Shown here one piece after another: positions 37,727 to 41,000 of a DNA stretch of 41,000 nt (position 1 is the first letter of the stretch; each line of letters starts with the position of its first letter). The DNA is taken from the NCBI GenBank assembly GCA_016946835.1, contig JACVTC010000043.1:987501-1028500 (forward strand), written 5' to 3'. The notes below the pieces were generated by a model. That model saw nothing but the letters and a program-made list of their open reading frames with translations. It had not been told where the DNA came from and did not search any database. This DNA comes from Neocallimastix lanati (nom. inval.) (Eukaryota > Neocallimastigomycota > Neocallimastigomycetes > Neocallimastigales > Neocallimastigaceae). Both the position numbers and the translations under genes were made by a program.

Positions 37727-41000
<3,274 letters not shown>

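Overview
This window is a piece of a very AT-rich eukaryotic nuclear genome. It has many short GT-AG introns, long homopolymer and microsatellite tracts, and Asn-rich protein segments. Two of the genes (SPEF2 and IFT52) belong to motile cilia or flagella, and a Cdc42-type GTPase is also present. A flagellated, zoospore-forming, extremely AT-rich early-diverging fungus fits best; an anaerobic gut fungus (Neocallimastigomycota) is my inference. Dictyostelium has similar base composition and poly-Asn but is thought to lack these flagellar genes.

Layout. 1-343: the 3' end of an unrecognised gene. 1067-12098 (+): a SPEF2/CPC1 orthologue, which I rebuilt as 25 exons in consistent phase encoding about 1,988 residues. 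12711-14290 (-): a cluster of decayed LINE-type reverse transcriptase fragments. 15119-16098 (-): a four-exon, 192-residue Cdc42-like GTPase. 16099-22476: gene-poor AT-rich DNA with tandem repeats, palindromes and a few less AT-rich islands. 22477-27220 (+): a COP1-type E3 ubiquitin ligase (RING, coiled coil, WD40) in 13 exons. 29395-32221 (+): a DAO-family FAD-dependent oxidoreductase in 6 exons. 34173-37726 (+): IFT52 in 12 exons. 37727-41000: no gene seen.

How the genes relate. SPEF2 (central-pair apparatus) and IFT52 (IFT-B core) both serve zoospore flagellum building or motility, but nothing shows they are co-regulated. Cdc42 would set polarity and COP1 would ubiquitinate target proteins. 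All exon coordinates come from reading splice signals and reading-frame phase by eye together with remembered family sequences. No alignment, RNA evidence or database search was available.

The most interesting points are the COP1 gene in a putative fungus, a 12-bp minisatellite in it that is either an odd (Tyr-Ile)n insert or a stop-free 3n intron, a 457-bp uninterrupted AAT array inside a SPEF2 intron, and several strong palindromes between genes.
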